Source: Panacagrimonas sp. | GTDB lineage: Bacteria; Pseudomonadota; Gammaproteobacteria; Nevskiales; Nevskiaceae | DNA length: 43,611 nt | NCBI RefSeq assembly: GCF_020697055.1 | Contig: NZ_JAJFBP010000038.1 | Coordinates: forward strand, 1 to 43,611 | Direction: 5' to 3' | Part shown: in pieces, positions 1-8,111 of the stretch | How positions within the stretch are numbered: the first letter of the stretch is position 1 | Layout: each line of letters starts with the position of its first letter | Program-made: the position numbers and the translations under genes | The notes under the pieces: model-generated | Database searches by the model: none | Seen by the model: only the letters and a program-made list of their open reading frames with translations | What the model was told of the DNA's origin: nothing

Positions 1-456
1 GGCCAGGCGCACCGTGGCGACGATGCACGGCGAGGCCGGGGCCTCGACCGTGGTGATCGCGTTGCCGGCGTAGATCGGACGATCGAACGAGGTCGGCGAG
101 TTCACGTGCATCACGTCGCTGACCTGCTGCACGTCGAGCTTGGCGGCCACGCGCGGGGCGAGGTCCTTGCCGAACGTGGTGCCGGCGAACAGCACGTGGG
201 TGTAGCCCTTGGCCAGTTCCACGATCTGCGGCGCGAGTGCCGCGGCGAGCCCGTGATCGTTGGCGGGATTGTCGACCGTGAGCACCTTGGTGACGCCGGC
301 GATCTTCGCGGCCTCGGCGGCGACGGCGGCGCCGTCGACGGCGAACACGGCGACGACCACTTCACCGCCGATGGCGGTGGCGGCGGAGACGGTCTTGGAG
401 ACGGCGGGGCTCAGCTTGCCGTCGGCGTGCTGGGCGATGACGAGAATCTTGGACAT
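1..456 (-). CDS. etfA: Electron transfer flavoprotein alpha subunit (partial, C-terminus beyond window)
   Basis: This is the alpha subunit of the ETF heterodimer, which collects electrons from acyl-CoA and other flavin dehydrogenases and passes them to ETF:ubiquinone oxidoreductase. Translation from the ATG at 456 begins MSKILVIAQHADGKLSP and gives 152 residues with no stop before the window edge. That is roughly the N-terminal half of a protein usually about 310 residues long. The visible part is the N-terminal alpha/beta domain; the FAD-binding C-terminal domain is outside the window. It lies downstream of etfB on the same strand, separated by about 100 bp containing a large inverted repeat. 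The family call is secure from the N-terminal sequence and from the etfB neighbour. Confidence 0.93.
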   Translation of the reverse strand, partial: MSKILVIAQHADGKLSPAVSKTVSAATAIGGEVVVAVFAVDGAAVAAEAAKIAGVTKVLTVDNPANDHGLAAALAPQIVELAKGYTHVLFAGTTFGKDLAPRVAAKLDVQQVSDVMHVNSPTSFDRPIYAGNAITTVEAPASPCIVATVRLA

Positions 457-474
457 GATGTTTTCCTGATTTTC

Positions 475-545
475 AGCCACCGAACAGGCCGAGACGCCGA
501 AACGATGAGAATCGCGTTTTCGGTGCCTTCGTGTGTTCGGTGGCT
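475..545. repeat. Large imperfect hairpin in the etfB-etfA gap
   Basis: Perfect 12-bp outer arms (AGCCACCGAACA at 475-486 and its reverse complement at 534-545) enclose a second, imperfect inner palindrome built around CCGAAACGAT and ATCGCGTTTTCGG. It occupies most of the gap between etfB (stop near 563) and etfA (start 456), so it would fold in a shared mRNA. There is no T-tract, so it looks more like a REP-type element or a processing/stability hairpin than a terminator. The role is inferred only. Confidence 0.6.
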
Positions 546-562
546 CGAAGAGATGGTCTGGT

Positions 563-1309
563 CTAGATGAGGCCCTTGCCCTTGAGGGCGGCCACCAGTT
601 CGTCGACGGTCTTGACCACGACGCCCTTCGAACGCTTCGGCGGCGCGGACGTCTTGGTGGTCTTGAGGCCGGCACCGGGGGTGACGCCCAGCGCCGAGAA
701 GCCCTGCACGTCGATCGGCTTCTTCTTGGCCTTCATGATGTCCGGCAGCTTGAGATAACGCGGCTCGTTGAGGCGCAGGTCCGCGGTGATCACGGCCGGC
801 AGGTCCACTTCGAGCGTCTCGAGGCCGGCGTCGACTTCACGCGTGACCACCGCCTTGTTGCCGTCGACCTCGACCTTCGAGGCGAACGTCGCCTGCGGCA
901 GGTCGAGCAAGGAGGCCACCATCTGGCCGGTCTGGTTGGCGTCGTCGTCGATCGCCTGCTTGCCGCAGATGAACAGCTGCGCGCCTTCCTTCTTGAACGC
1001 CGCGGCCAGCGCCTTGGCGGCGGTCAGCGGCTGGATCTCGCCTTCTTCCTTGATGTGGATCGCGCGATCCGCACCGAACGCCAGCGCCGAGCGCAGCGTC
1101 TCCTCGTTCTTGGCGCCGCCGACCGTGATCGCGACGATCTCGGTGAGCTTGCCCTTCTCGCGCAGGCGGACCGCTTCTTCCATCGCGATCTCGTCGAACG
1201 GATTCATCGAGTGCTTGACGCCCTCGGTGACCACGCCCGAACCATCCGGCTTGACCTGGATGCGGACGTTGTAATCGACCGCTCGCTTGACGCTGACCAG
1301 TGCTTTCAT
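563..1309 (-). CDS. etfB: Electron transfer flavoprotein beta subunit
   Basis: A 248-residue protein, the usual EtfB length. It starts MKALVSVKRAVDYNVRIQ and carries the family block HSMNPFDEIAMEEAVRLREKG near residues 33-53. EtfB packs against EtfA and binds the structural AMP; together they shuttle electrons from flavoprotein dehydrogenases to the quinone pool. The ATG at 1309 follows a purine-rich stretch (AGAGAG). The gene sits between the ETF dehydrogenase gene upstream and etfA downstream on the same strand, so all three components of the beta-oxidation electron branch are adjacent. Both flanking gaps hold inverted repeats that could set relative mRNA levels. Confidence 0.96.
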   Translation of the reverse strand: MKALVSVKRAVDYNVRIQVKPDGSGVVTEGVKHSMNPFDEIAMEEAVRLREKGKLTEIVAITVGGAKNEETLRSALAFGADRAIHIKEEGEIQPLTAAKALAAAFKKEGAQLFICGKQAIDDDANQTGQMVASLLDLPQATFASKVEVDGNKAVVTREVDAGLETLEVDLPAVITADLRLNEPRYLKLPDIMKAKKKPIDVQGFSALGVTPGAGLKTTKTSAPPKRSKGVVVKTVDELVAALKGKGLI

Positions 1310-1347
1310 CGTTGCTCTCTGTGTCTTCTTGAATCGGTGGAAACGTA

Positions 1348-1417
1348 GGGCGGGAAAGCGCAGCGCATCCCGCCGGTATGGACGGCGGGATGCGGCGCGC
1401 TGCGCCCTTCCCGCCCC
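1348..1417. repeat. REP-like palindrome between ETF dehydrogenase gene and etfB
   Basis: Arms GGGCGGGAAAGCGCAGCGC...ATCCCGCCG (1348-1375) and CGGCGGGATGCGGCGCGC...TTCCCGCCCC (1383-1417) are near reverse complements, with a short loop and a small bulge. The sequence resembles the GC-rich REP-type palindromes scattered between genes in many gammaproteobacteria. It lies between two same-strand genes and has no T-tract. Confidence 0.6.
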
Positions 1418-1426
1418 GCCTCGATC

Positions 1427-3085
1427 TCACATGTTGGCGTAGTTGGGACCGCCCGAGCCTTCCGGCGCGACCCAGGTGATGTTCTGCGCGGGATCCTTGA
1501 TGTCGCAGGTCTTGCAGTGCACGCAGTTCTGCGCGTTGATCTGGAAGCGCTTGTCGGCGCCCTCGCCCACCACCTCGTAGACGCCGGCCGGGCAGTAGCG
1601 CTGCGCGGGTTCGTCGTACAGCGGCAGGTTCTTGGCGATCGGGATCGACGGATCGGTCAGCTTGAGATGGACGGGCTGGTCTTCGGCGTGGTTGGTGCTG
1701 CTGATGAACACCGAGGAGAGCTTGTCGAAGCTCAGTTTTCCGTCGGGCTTCGGGTACGCGATCTTCGGCGCTTCCGACGCCTTCTTCAGCGTCAGGTGAT
1801 CGGGCTTCAGATCGTGCACGGTCCACGGCGCCTTGCCGTTGAACCAGTTCTGCTCGATGTAGTTGATGCCACCGCCGATGATCGCGCCGAACTTGTGCAG
1901 CCAGACGCCGAAGTTGCGGCTCTCGTACAGCTCCTGCCAGAGCCAGCTCTCCTTGAACTTGGTCGGGAACGCCTCGAGCGCGGTGCCACCTTCGGAACCG
2001 GCGAACAGCGCTTCGGCCGCGGCTTCCGCCGCGATCATTCCGGACTTCATCGCGGTGTGGCTGCCCTTGATCTTGGCGAAGTTCATCGTGCCCAGATCGC
2101 AGCCGATCAGCGCGCCGCCCGGGAAGATCATCTTGGGCAGCGAGTTGAAACCGCCCTTGCAGATCGCGCGCGCACCGTAGCTCACGCGCGTGCCGCCCTC
2201 GAGGTACTGCTTGATGACGGGGTGATGCTTGAAACGCTGGAACTCGTCGAACGGCGACAGGTGCGGGTTCGAGTACGACAGGTCGACGATCAGGCCGACG
2301 AGCACCTGGTTGTTCTCGAAGTGGTACAGGAACGAGCCGCCGGGGTTGGCGTTGTCGAGCGGCCAGCCGGCGCCGTGCACCACCAGGCCCGGCCTGTGCT
2401 TGGCCGGGTCGATCGTCCAGATCTCCTTGAGGCCGATCGCGTAGTGCTGCGGGTCGGCTTCGGCGGCGAGGTTGTAGCGGTCGATCAGGCGCTTGCCCAG
2501 GTGACCGCGGCAACCTTCGGCGAACAGCGTGTACTTGGCGCGCAGTTCCATGCCCGGCGTGAAATCGCCTTCGCGCGGCGTGCCGTCGTGGCTGATGCCC
2601 ATGTCGCCGACCTGGATGCCGCGGACGATGTTCTGGTCGTCGATCAGCACTTCCTGCGCGGCGAAGCCGGGATAGATCTCCACGCCGAGCGCTTCGGCCT
2701 GCTGGCCGAGCCATCGGCAGAGATTGCCCAGCGAGACGATGTAGTTGCCCTCGTTGTGCATCGTCGCGGGCACGAACAGGTTCGGCATCTTGAATGCCGA
2801 GCTCTCGCTCAGGAAGAAATACACGTCGTCGCCGACGACCGGGACGTTGAGCGGCGCGCCCTTGTCCTTCCAGTCCGGAAAGAGTTCGGTCAGCGCACGC
2901 GGCTCGAACACCGCGCCCGAAAGGATGTGCGCGCCGATCTCGGAGCCTTTCTCGACCAGGCAGACGCTGATCTCCTTGCCGACTTCGGCCGCTCTCTGCT
3001 TGAGCCGGCATGCGGCGGACAGACCGGCAGGGCCGGCGCCGACGATGACGACGTCGTACTCCATCACGTCGCGTTCGATCTGCAT
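1427..3085 (-). CDS. Electron transfer flavoprotein-ubiquinone oxidoreductase
   Basis: A membrane-peripheral FAD and 4Fe-4S enzyme that oxidises reduced ETF and reduces ubiquinone. The 552-residue protein has the dinucleotide-binding motif GAGPAG at about residues 16-21. At the C-terminus it has the cluster-ligand Cys set, C498 (RYCPAG), then C521, C524 and C527 in CVHCKTCDIKDP. Length and architecture match bacterial ETF-QO. The ATG at 3085 is used here; an internal ATG seven codons later (MEYDVV) is a possible alternative. It is followed on the same strand by etfB and etfA, which encode its electron donor. Confidence 0.95.
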   Translation of the reverse strand: MQIERDVMEYDVVIVGAGPAGLSAACRLKQRAAEVGKEISVCLVEKGSEIGAHILSGAVFEPRALTELFPDWKDKGAPLNVPVVGDDVYFFLSESSAFKMPNLFVPATMHNEGNYIVSLGNLCRWLGQQAEALGVEIYPGFAAQEVLIDDQNIVRGIQVGDMGISHDGTPREGDFTPGMELRAKYTLFAEGCRGHLGKRLIDRYNLAAEADPQHYAIGLKEIWTIDPAKHRPGLVVHGAGWPLDNANPGGSFLYHFENNQVLVGLIVDLSYSNPHLSPFDEFQRFKHHPVIKQYLEGGTRVSYGARAICKGGFNSLPKMIFPGGALIGCDLGTMNFAKIKGSHTAMKSGMIAAEAAAEALFAGSEGGTALEAFPTKFKESWLWQELYESRNFGVWLHKFGAIIGGGINYIEQNWFNGKAPWTVHDLKPDHLTLKKASEAPKIAYPKPDGKLSFDKLSSVFISSTNHAEDQPVHLKLTDPSIPIAKNLPLYDEPAQRYCPAGVYEVVGEGADKRFQINAQNCVHCKTCDIKDPAQNITWVAPEGSGGPNYANM

Positions 3086-3168
3086 CTTGGGGTTCGCCTG
3101 GATGAGGGAGGAATCTTAGTATGGAACCGTACTACTTGTCGCAGCGCGTCATTTTACTAGCCGGCCCC

Positions 3169-3184
3169 GACGGTTGCGACCGTC
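3169..3184. terminator. Short hairpin just after the carbonic anhydrase stop
   Basis: GACGGT-TGCG-ACCGTC forms a perfect 6-bp stem with a 4-nt loop immediately downstream of the minus-strand stop at 3185. No clear T-run follows, so this may be a weak or Rho-assisted end of the long operon. It also lies in the 99-bp gap upstream of the ETF dehydrogenase gene, which must hold that gene's promoter. Confidence 0.35.
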
Positions 3185-3901
3185 CTAGGCGCCAGCCGGG
3201 GCGGTCGGTGGCGACACATCGCCGCGCAGCCTGGCCGAATACTCCGCGCGCGCGGCCAGGATCATGCCCACCGAGCGCGTCCGCAGCGCGGACAGATCGA
3301 CCGGACCGTTCACCGAGACCTCGAGATGCCGCAGCAGCCCGTCGCCCAGGCGATAGATCCATCCATGGACCGACAACGGCTGGCCGCGCGCCCACGCATC
3401 CATCACCGCGGCGCTGGTGCACACGTTGATCGCCTGCTCCATCACGTTGAGCTCGCCCAGCAGCGATTCCTTGCGCCGCTCGGTCGGCTCGGCGTCGATC
3501 AGGTGCTGGTGCTGGCTGTGCACGTCGCGCACGTGGCCCAGCCAGTAATCGACGATGCCGGCCGAACGCGACCGGTCCATCGCGGCATGCACGCCGCCGC
3601 ATCCGTAGTGGCCGACAACCATGATGTGGCGCACCTTCAGCCGCTCGACCGCGAACTGGATGACCGACTGGCAGTTGATGTCCGAGTGCGCCACCACGTT
3701 GGCGACGTTGCGATGCACGAAGATTTCACCGGGCAGCATGCCCAGGATCTCGTTGGCCGGCACGCGCGAATCCGAGCAGCCGATCCACAGGAAGTCCGGT
3801 TGCTGCAGGCCCTCGAGCCGTTTGAAGAAGTCCGGGTCGTCGCGGACCATCTTGTCGGCCCACGCCCGGTTGTTGTCCAGCAGCTTCTGCAGGTCTTCCA
3901 T
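3185..3901 (-). CDS. can: Beta-class carbonic anhydrase
   Basis: A zinc enzyme interconverting CO2 and bicarbonate, supplying bicarbonate to carboxylases. The 238-residue protein has the beta-CA ligands at the same numbers as E. coli Can: C42 and D44-x-R46 in GCSDSRVPANE, then H98 and C101 in VVGHYGCGG. Length agrees with that type. It starts 12 nt after the pgpA stop and is probably the last gene of the glyA-to-pgpA transcript. The family is certain; the gene symbol rests on similarity to the E. coli-type enzyme. Confidence 0.93.
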   Translation of the reverse strand: MEDLQKLLDNNRAWADKMVRDDPDFFKRLEGLQQPDFLWIGCSDSRVPANEILGMLPGEIFVHRNVANVVAHSDINCQSVIQFAVERLKVRHIMVVGHYGCGGVHAAMDRSRSAGIVDYWLGHVRDVHSQHQHLIDAEPTERRKESLLGELNVMEQAINVCTSAAVMDAWARGQPLSVHGWIYRLGDGLLRHLEVSVNGPVDLSALRTRSVGMILAARAEYSARLRGDVSPPTAPAGA

Positions 3902-3913
3902 GATTCGTTCTTT

Positions 3914-4432
3914 CTAGATCCGGCCCAATCCCCACAACACGCCCGCGGCGACGCCACCGGCGACCGCGTCGTCGATCATGATGCCCAGTCCGCCGTGCAC
4001 GTGGCGGTCCAGCAGGCGGATCGGCCAGGGCTTCGATATGTCGAACAGGCGAAACAACGCGAACGCCGCGAGCACCCCCAGCGCCGGATGCCAGTCGGGC
4101 CCGCCCACTCCGGGCAGCAGCGGCACGCAGGTGATCAGGAAACCGACGATCTCGTCGAACACGAAGCCGGGATAGTCGTGCACCTGCAGCAGTCGTGAAC
4201 TCGCACCGCAGATCCAGCACCCCGCGACGAACAGCAGCGCGGTGATCGCCGCATACACCGGCCACGGCATCCACGCCATCGCAAAGAACAGCGGCACGCC
4301 CACCAGCGTCCCGAACGTACCCGGCGCAACCGGCGCCAGTCCGGCGCCGAAACCGAACGCGAGCAGATGCTCGGGCGTGCTGAGGATCAGCCGCGCCGGC
4401 GGACGCGGAATGTCGCGACCGGTGGGTTTCAC
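3914..4432 (-). CDS. pgpA: Phosphatidylglycerophosphatase A
   Basis: An inner-membrane phosphatase removing phosphate from phosphatidylglycerol phosphate, the last step to phosphatidylglycerol. The GTG at 4432 overlaps the thiL stop by 4 nt (GTGA) and gives 172 residues, the usual length. Recognisable family blocks are APGTFGTLVGVPLFF, VFDEIVGFLIT and the acidic C-terminal block GGLGIMIDDAVAG, with hydrophobic segments between them. The reading frame stays open far upstream inside thiL, so the start is set by the overlap and by family length. The thiL-pgpA pairing is common in proteobacteria. Confidence 0.93.
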   Translation of the reverse strand: MKPTGRDIPRPPARLILSTPEHLLAFGFGAGLAPVAPGTFGTLVGVPLFFAMAWMPWPVYAAITALLFVAGCWICGASSRLLQVHDYPGFVFDEIVGFLITCVPLLPGVGGPDWHPALGVLAAFALFRLFDISKPWPIRLLDRHVHGGLGIMIDDAVAGGVAAGVLWGLGRI

Positions 4433-5373
4433 TCGTCGAAGTGCCGGTAGCCGTGGGGCGGAACGGCAATGGTAGCGCCAGCGCCGTCCACGAACCGCAG
4501 GCCGCGCTCGACGGTGATCTCGCCGATCACCGTCAGGGGCAGACCGTCCAGGTCCGCGCGCGCGCGCTCGAGCGCATCGGGCGGCAGGCAGACGCAGAGC
4601 TCGTAATCGTCTCCGCCCTGCGCCTGCAGGGCCACGCGCGACATCTCGGCGGACAGGTGGCGCAGGAATTCCTTCGACGCCGGCAGACGATCGGCCTCGA
4701 TGCGCGCGCCGACGTCGCTGGCCCGCAGGATGTGTCCGAGATCGCCGGCCAGGCCGTCCGACAGGTCGATCGCCGCGTGCGCCCGGTCGCGCAGCGCCAG
4801 TCCCGCGGCCAGTCGCGGGGTCGGACGATCCAGGCGCGCGCGCAGGGCATCGCCGTCGAGGTCCGCGCCCCGTCGCAGCGCCAGCGCGGCATCGCCCAGC
4901 GTGCCGGTGACGCAGACCGCATCGCCCGGCCGGGCGCCGTCGCGACGCAGCGCCCTGCCCGCGGGCACCACGCCCATCGCGGTGACGGTGATGCTCAGCG
5001 GACCCCGCGTGGTATCGCCGCCGACCAGGCTCACGCGATGCAACGTCGCGAGCTCGCCGAATCCCGACGCGAACGGGGCAAGCCACGCGTCGTCGGCCTG
5101 TTCGAGCGTCAGCGCGAGCGTGACCCAGCGCGCCTGCGCGCCCATCGCGGCGAGATCGGACAGGTTCACCGCCAGTGATTTCCAGCCGATGCCGGCGGGA
5201 TCGGCGTGCACTTCGAAATGGCGACCGGCGACCAACGTGTCGGTGGTGACGACCAGCTCGTGGCCGGCGGGAAGCCCGAGGATGGCGGCATCGTCACCGA
5301 TGCCGAGCTTCACGCCTTCGCCACCCTGCGTGAGCCGGGAAAAGTAACGGCGGATCAGGTCGAATTCGTTCAC
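4429..5373 (-). CDS. thiL: Thiamine-monophosphate kinase
   Basis: Phosphorylates thiamine monophosphate to the active cofactor thiamine diphosphate. The 314-residue protein begins with EFDLIRRYFSRL and has the ThiL/PurM-type motifs GIGDDAAIL, VVTTDTLVAGRHF, LSDLAAMGA and VGGDTTRG. The acidic residues in these motifs bind magnesium and nucleotide. The start is a GTG about 9 nt after the nusB stop. It overlaps pgpA by 4 nt. It lies directly behind the riboflavin/nusB genes, a standard arrangement. Confidence 0.96.
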   Translation of the reverse strand: MNEFDLIRRYFSRLTQGGEGVKLGIGDDAAILGLPAGHELVVTTDTLVAGRHFEVHADPAGIGWKSLAVNLSDLAAMGAQARWVTLALTLEQADDAWLAPFASGFGELATLHRVSLVGGDTTRGPLSITVTAMGVVPAGRALRRDGARPGDAVCVTGTLGDAALALRRGADLDGDALRARLDRPTPRLAAGLALRDRAHAAIDLSDGLAGDLGHILRASDVGARIEADRLPASKEFLRHLSAEMSRVALQAQGGDDYELCVCLPPDALERARADLDGLPLTVIGEITVERGLRFVDGAGATIAVPPHGYRHFDE

Positions 5374-5382
5374 CGCCGCGCC

Positions 5383-5832
5383 CTACGTCGATCCGCCGGC
5401 CTCTCCCGCCCGCGTGACCCGCGCCAGCTTGTCGAGCACGCCGTTGACGAACTTGTAGCCGTCCTCGGCGCCGAAGATCTTCGCGAGGTTCACCGATTCG
5501 TTGACCACGACCTTCCACGGCACCTCGGGCTTGCTCGCCATCTCGTAGGCGCCGAGCAGCAGGATCGCGTGCTCGACCGGATCCAGCTGGTTGATCGGAC
5601 GGTCCAGGAACGGCACGAGCGCGACGATCAGATCGGGCGCGGCGGCGACGGTACCCTTGAGCAGCTCCTCGAAGTACACCGGATCGGCGCGACCCAGCCC
5701 CTCTTCCTGTTCGCGAAACTGGCGCAGCAGCGTCTCGGGCGAGGTCTCGTTGACCAGCCACTGGTAGAGCGCCTGTACGGTGAGGCGGCGCGACAGGCCG
5801 CGACGGCTGATCGGAGGGGCTTCTCCGGTCAC
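5383..5832 (-). CDS. nusB: Transcription antitermination factor NusB
   Basis: An RNA-binding helical protein that, with NusE/S10, joins the antitermination complex on rRNA operons. The GTG at 5832 overlaps the ribH stop by 4 nt and gives 149 residues (VTGEAPPISRRGLSRRLTVQ). Conserved blocks include RRLTVQALYQW, LDPVEHAILLLGAYEM and VVVNESVNLAKIFGAEDGYKFVNG; the last is split here as motif fragments and is typical of NusB. A longer start reaching back into ribH is possible but would create an unusually long overlap, so the coupled GTG is preferred. Confidence 0.94.
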   Translation of the reverse strand: MTGEAPPISRRGLSRRLTVQALYQWLVNETSPETLLRQFREQEEGLGRADPVYFEELLKGTVAAAPDLIVALVPFLDRPINQLDPVEHAILLLGAYEMASKPEVPWKVVVNESVNLAKIFGAEDGYKFVNGVLDKLARVTRAGEAGGST

Positions 5833-6323
5833 GACGACGCGTTCCGGATCAGGCGCAGCATGTCGAGCGCCGCGCACACCGCCTCGTAGCCCTTGTTGTC
5901 ATCGCCGGGGCCCGCGCGGTCGGTGGCCTGCTGCGGCGTGTTGACCGTGAGCACGCCGAACGCCACCGGCTTGCCCGAGCGCAGCTGCACGTCCATCAGG
6001 CCGCGCGCGCATTCGCCCGCGACGTAGTCGAAGTGCGGAGTGTCGCCGCGGATCACGCAACCCAGCGCGATCACCGTGTCGAACTTGCCGCCGTTGATCA
6101 GCGCGTGCGCCGCCAGCGGCAGTTCGTAGGCGCCCGGCGCGTGGAACTCGGCGACGTGTGCATCCTTGACGCCCCAGACCTTGAGCGCGCGGCGCGAGCC
6201 GGCGCGCAGCGCATCGATGATTTCCACGTTCCAACGCGTGGCGAGCAGAGCCACGCGGGTGGCGGCGAATTCACCCGCGCCAGGAGCGGCGGGCGCGGCG
6301 AAACCGGATTTGACGTCGGACAT
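5829..6323 (-). CDS. ribH: 6,7-dimethyl-8-ribityllumazine synthase
   Basis: Condenses 5-amino-6-ribitylamino-uracil with 3,4-dihydroxy-2-butanone 4-phosphate, the penultimate riboflavin step. From the ATG at 6323 (MSDVKSGFAAP) it is 164 residues. It shows the substrate-binding AYELP motif (residues 65-69) and the catalytic-His block GCVIRGDTPHFDYV with H97. It has a typical GVLT..T..QA..R segment near the end. It starts about 25 nt after ribBA and overlaps nusB by 4 nt. The reading frame is open upstream, but no family homology extends there. Confidence 0.95.
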   Translation of the reverse strand: MSDVKSGFAAPAAPGAGEFAATRVALLATRWNVEIIDALRAGSRRALKVWGVKDAHVAEFHAPGAYELPLAAHALINGGKFDTVIALGCVIRGDTPHFDYVAGECARGLMDVQLRSGKPVAFGVLTVNTPQQATDRAGPGDDNKGYEAVCAALDMLRLIRNASS

Positions 6324-6348
6324 TAAGAGAAAGAGGAAATCGGATCGA

Positions 6349-7509
6349 TCAATCGCAGGGAACGTATTCGACGACCTCGAGGCCGAAGCCCGAGAGGCCG
6401 TGCAGGCGCTTGGGCGCGGAGAGCACCCGCATGCGCCGCACACCGAGGTCGAACAGGATCTGCGCGCCGATGCCGTAGGTGCGCAGCACTTTCGGATCGG
6501 CCGGATGATCCTCGTTGGCCGGCAGCTGCGAGCGATGGAGCCCGACGATCTGCTGCACGAGATCGCGCGAGGACTCGGGCTTGCGCAGCACCACGATCAC
6601 GCCGCTGCCCTCCTCGGCCACGCGTTTCATCGCGCGCTTGAGCGGCCAGCCGAAGAGCTCGGATTCGGCGCCGATCATGTCGGCGAGCACGTTGCGCAGG
6701 TGCACGCGCACCAGCGTCGGCTTGCTCGTGTCGACCACGCCTCTGACCAGCGCCAGGTGCACGGTGCTGTCGACCGCGTCCTGGTAGCACACGAGGTGGA
6801 ACTCGCCGTACTCGGTCTGGATGTGGGTCTCGGCGACGCGCTCGATGCTGTGCTCGTTGTCGAGGCGATAGCGGATCAGGTCCGCGATCGTGCCGATCTT
6901 GAGCCCGTGCTCGCGGGCGAACTTCTGCAGGTCCGGACGGCGCGCCATCGTGCCGTCCTCGTTGAGGATCTCGACGATCACCGCCGCCGGCTCGAGGCCC
7001 GCCAGGCGTGCCAGATCGCAGCCCGCCTCGGTGTGACCGGCGCGCGCCAGCACGCCGCCGGGCTGCGCCATCAGCGGAAAGATGTGGCCGGGCTGCACGA
7101 GGTCGGTCGGACGCGCGTCGGACTTCACCGCCGCGCGGATCGTGTGCGCGCGATCGAACGCCGAAATGCCGGTCGTCACGCCTTCGGCGGCTTCGATCGA
7201 AACGGTGAAGGCGGTGCGGTGGACGTCGCCTTCCTGCGCGACCATCGGCGGCAGCCGAAGCTGGCGGCAGCGATCCGCGGTCAAGGTCAGGCAGATCAGG
7301 CCGCGCCCGTAGCGCGCCATGAAGTTGATGTCCTCGGGCCGTACGAGGCCGGCGGCCATGATCAGGTCGCCCTCGTTCTCGCGATCCTCGTCGTCCATCA
7401 GGATCACCATCTTGCCGGCCTTGATGTCGGCGACGATGTCCGAGATGTAGTCGAGTCCGGTGCGATCGCTCTCTGTCGGCGTCTTGCTGATGGGGGTGAC
7501 CTTGCTCAT
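6349..7509 (-). CDS. ribB: DHBP synthase with degenerate GTP-cyclohydrolase-II-like C-terminal domain (RibBX type)
   Basis: The N-terminal half is 3,4-dihydroxy-2-butanone 4-phosphate synthase, with [12 protein letters not shown] near residue 38 supplying the acidic metal ligands. It makes the four-carbon unit used by RibH. The C-terminal half aligns in layout with GTP cyclohydrolase II, but the zinc block (C-x2-GD-x7-CDC in active enzymes) reads [20 protein letters not shown] and has no cysteine. GCHII activity is therefore unlikely. This matches known RibBX-type proteins; an active RibA should be encoded elsewhere. The 386-residue gene overlaps ribE by 4 nt (ATGA). Confidence 0.9.
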   Translation of the reverse strand: MSKVTPISKTPTESDRTGLDYISDIVADIKAGKMVILMDDEDRENEGDLIMAAGLVRPEDINFMARYGRGLICLTLTADRCRQLRLPPMVAQEGDVHRTAFTVSIEAAEGVTTGISAFDRAHTIRAAVKSDARPTDLVQPGHIFPLMAQPGGVLARAGHTEAGCDLARLAGLEPAAVIVEILNEDGTMARRPDLQKFAREHGLKIGTIADLIRYRLDNEHSIERVAETHIQTEYGEFHLVCYQDAVDSTVHLALVRGVVDTSKPTLVRVHLRNVLADMIGAESELFGWPLKRAMKRVAEEGSGVIVVLRKPESSRDLVQQIVGLHRSQLPANEDHPADPKVLRTYGIGAQILFDLGVRRMRVLSAPKRLHGLSGFGLEVVEYVPCD

Positions 7510-8108
7510 GGTGTCTCGCGTGCCTGCAGCAGGCGTTCGAGGTAGCGGGCGATGAGATCGACCTCGAGGTTCACCGCATCGCCGGGTTGAAGATCGCCCA
7601 GGGTCGTTTGATCCAGGGTGTGGGGGATGATGTTAACGCCAAAGACCCTGCCCTCGACGTCGTTCACGGTCAGGCTGATGCCGTCGATGGTGATCGAGCC
7701 CTTGCGCGCGATGTAGCGGGCCAGCGCATCGGGCGCCTCGAACTGCATGCGCCAGGAGCGGGCCTCCTGTCGGCGCTCGACGAGCGTGCCGACGCCGTCG
7801 ACGTGGCCCGAGACCAGGTGGCCGCCGAGCGGCTTGTGCGGCGTCAGCGCCTTCTCCAGGTTCACGCGCCGACCGGCCGCCCAGCCGCCGCTGCTGGTCG
7901 CCTGCAGCGTCTCGACCGACAGGTCCGCGGTGAAGCCCTGCGCGGTCTTCTCGCGAACGGTCAGGCAGATGCCGCCCACCGCCACGCTGTCGCCCAGCGC
8001 CGTGTCGGCCAGGTAGGCGTCCTGCGCCTCGATGTGCATGCGCACGTCGCCGCCCCGGGGCTCGATTGACACGATGCGGCCGACCGATTCGATGATGCCG
8101 GTGAACAT
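7506..8108 (-). CDS. ribE: Riboflavin synthase alpha chain
   Basis: Dismutates two 6,7-dimethyl-8-ribityllumazine molecules to riboflavin plus the pyrimidine precursor. The 200-residue protein starts with the invariant MFTGIIESVG. It has the internal duplication of two lumazine-binding repeats: first repeat with GGICLTV near residue 46, second with GHVDGVG and KGSITIDGISLTVND. It starts 3 nt after the ribD stop and overlaps ribBA by 4 nt, implying translational coupling. The name ribE is used in the E. coli-derived convention (also called ribC). Confidence 0.96.
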   Translation of the reverse strand: MFTGIIESVGRIVSIEPRGGDVRMHIEAQDAYLADTALGDSVAVGGICLTVREKTAQGFTADLSVETLQATSSGGWAAGRRVNLEKALTPHKPLGGHLVSGHVDGVGTLVERRQEARSWRMQFEAPDALARYIARKGSITIDGISLTVNDVEGRVFGVNIIPHTLDQTTLGDLQPGDAVNLEVDLIARYLERLLQARETP

Positions 8109-8111
8109 CCC

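Noticed and set aside
837..3011. Long minus-strand open frame overlapping the ETF dehydrogenase gene
   Set aside because: It is a frame shadow in GC-rich DNA: the product is Arg/Gly-rich with no domain, while the other frame encodes a complete ETF-QO.
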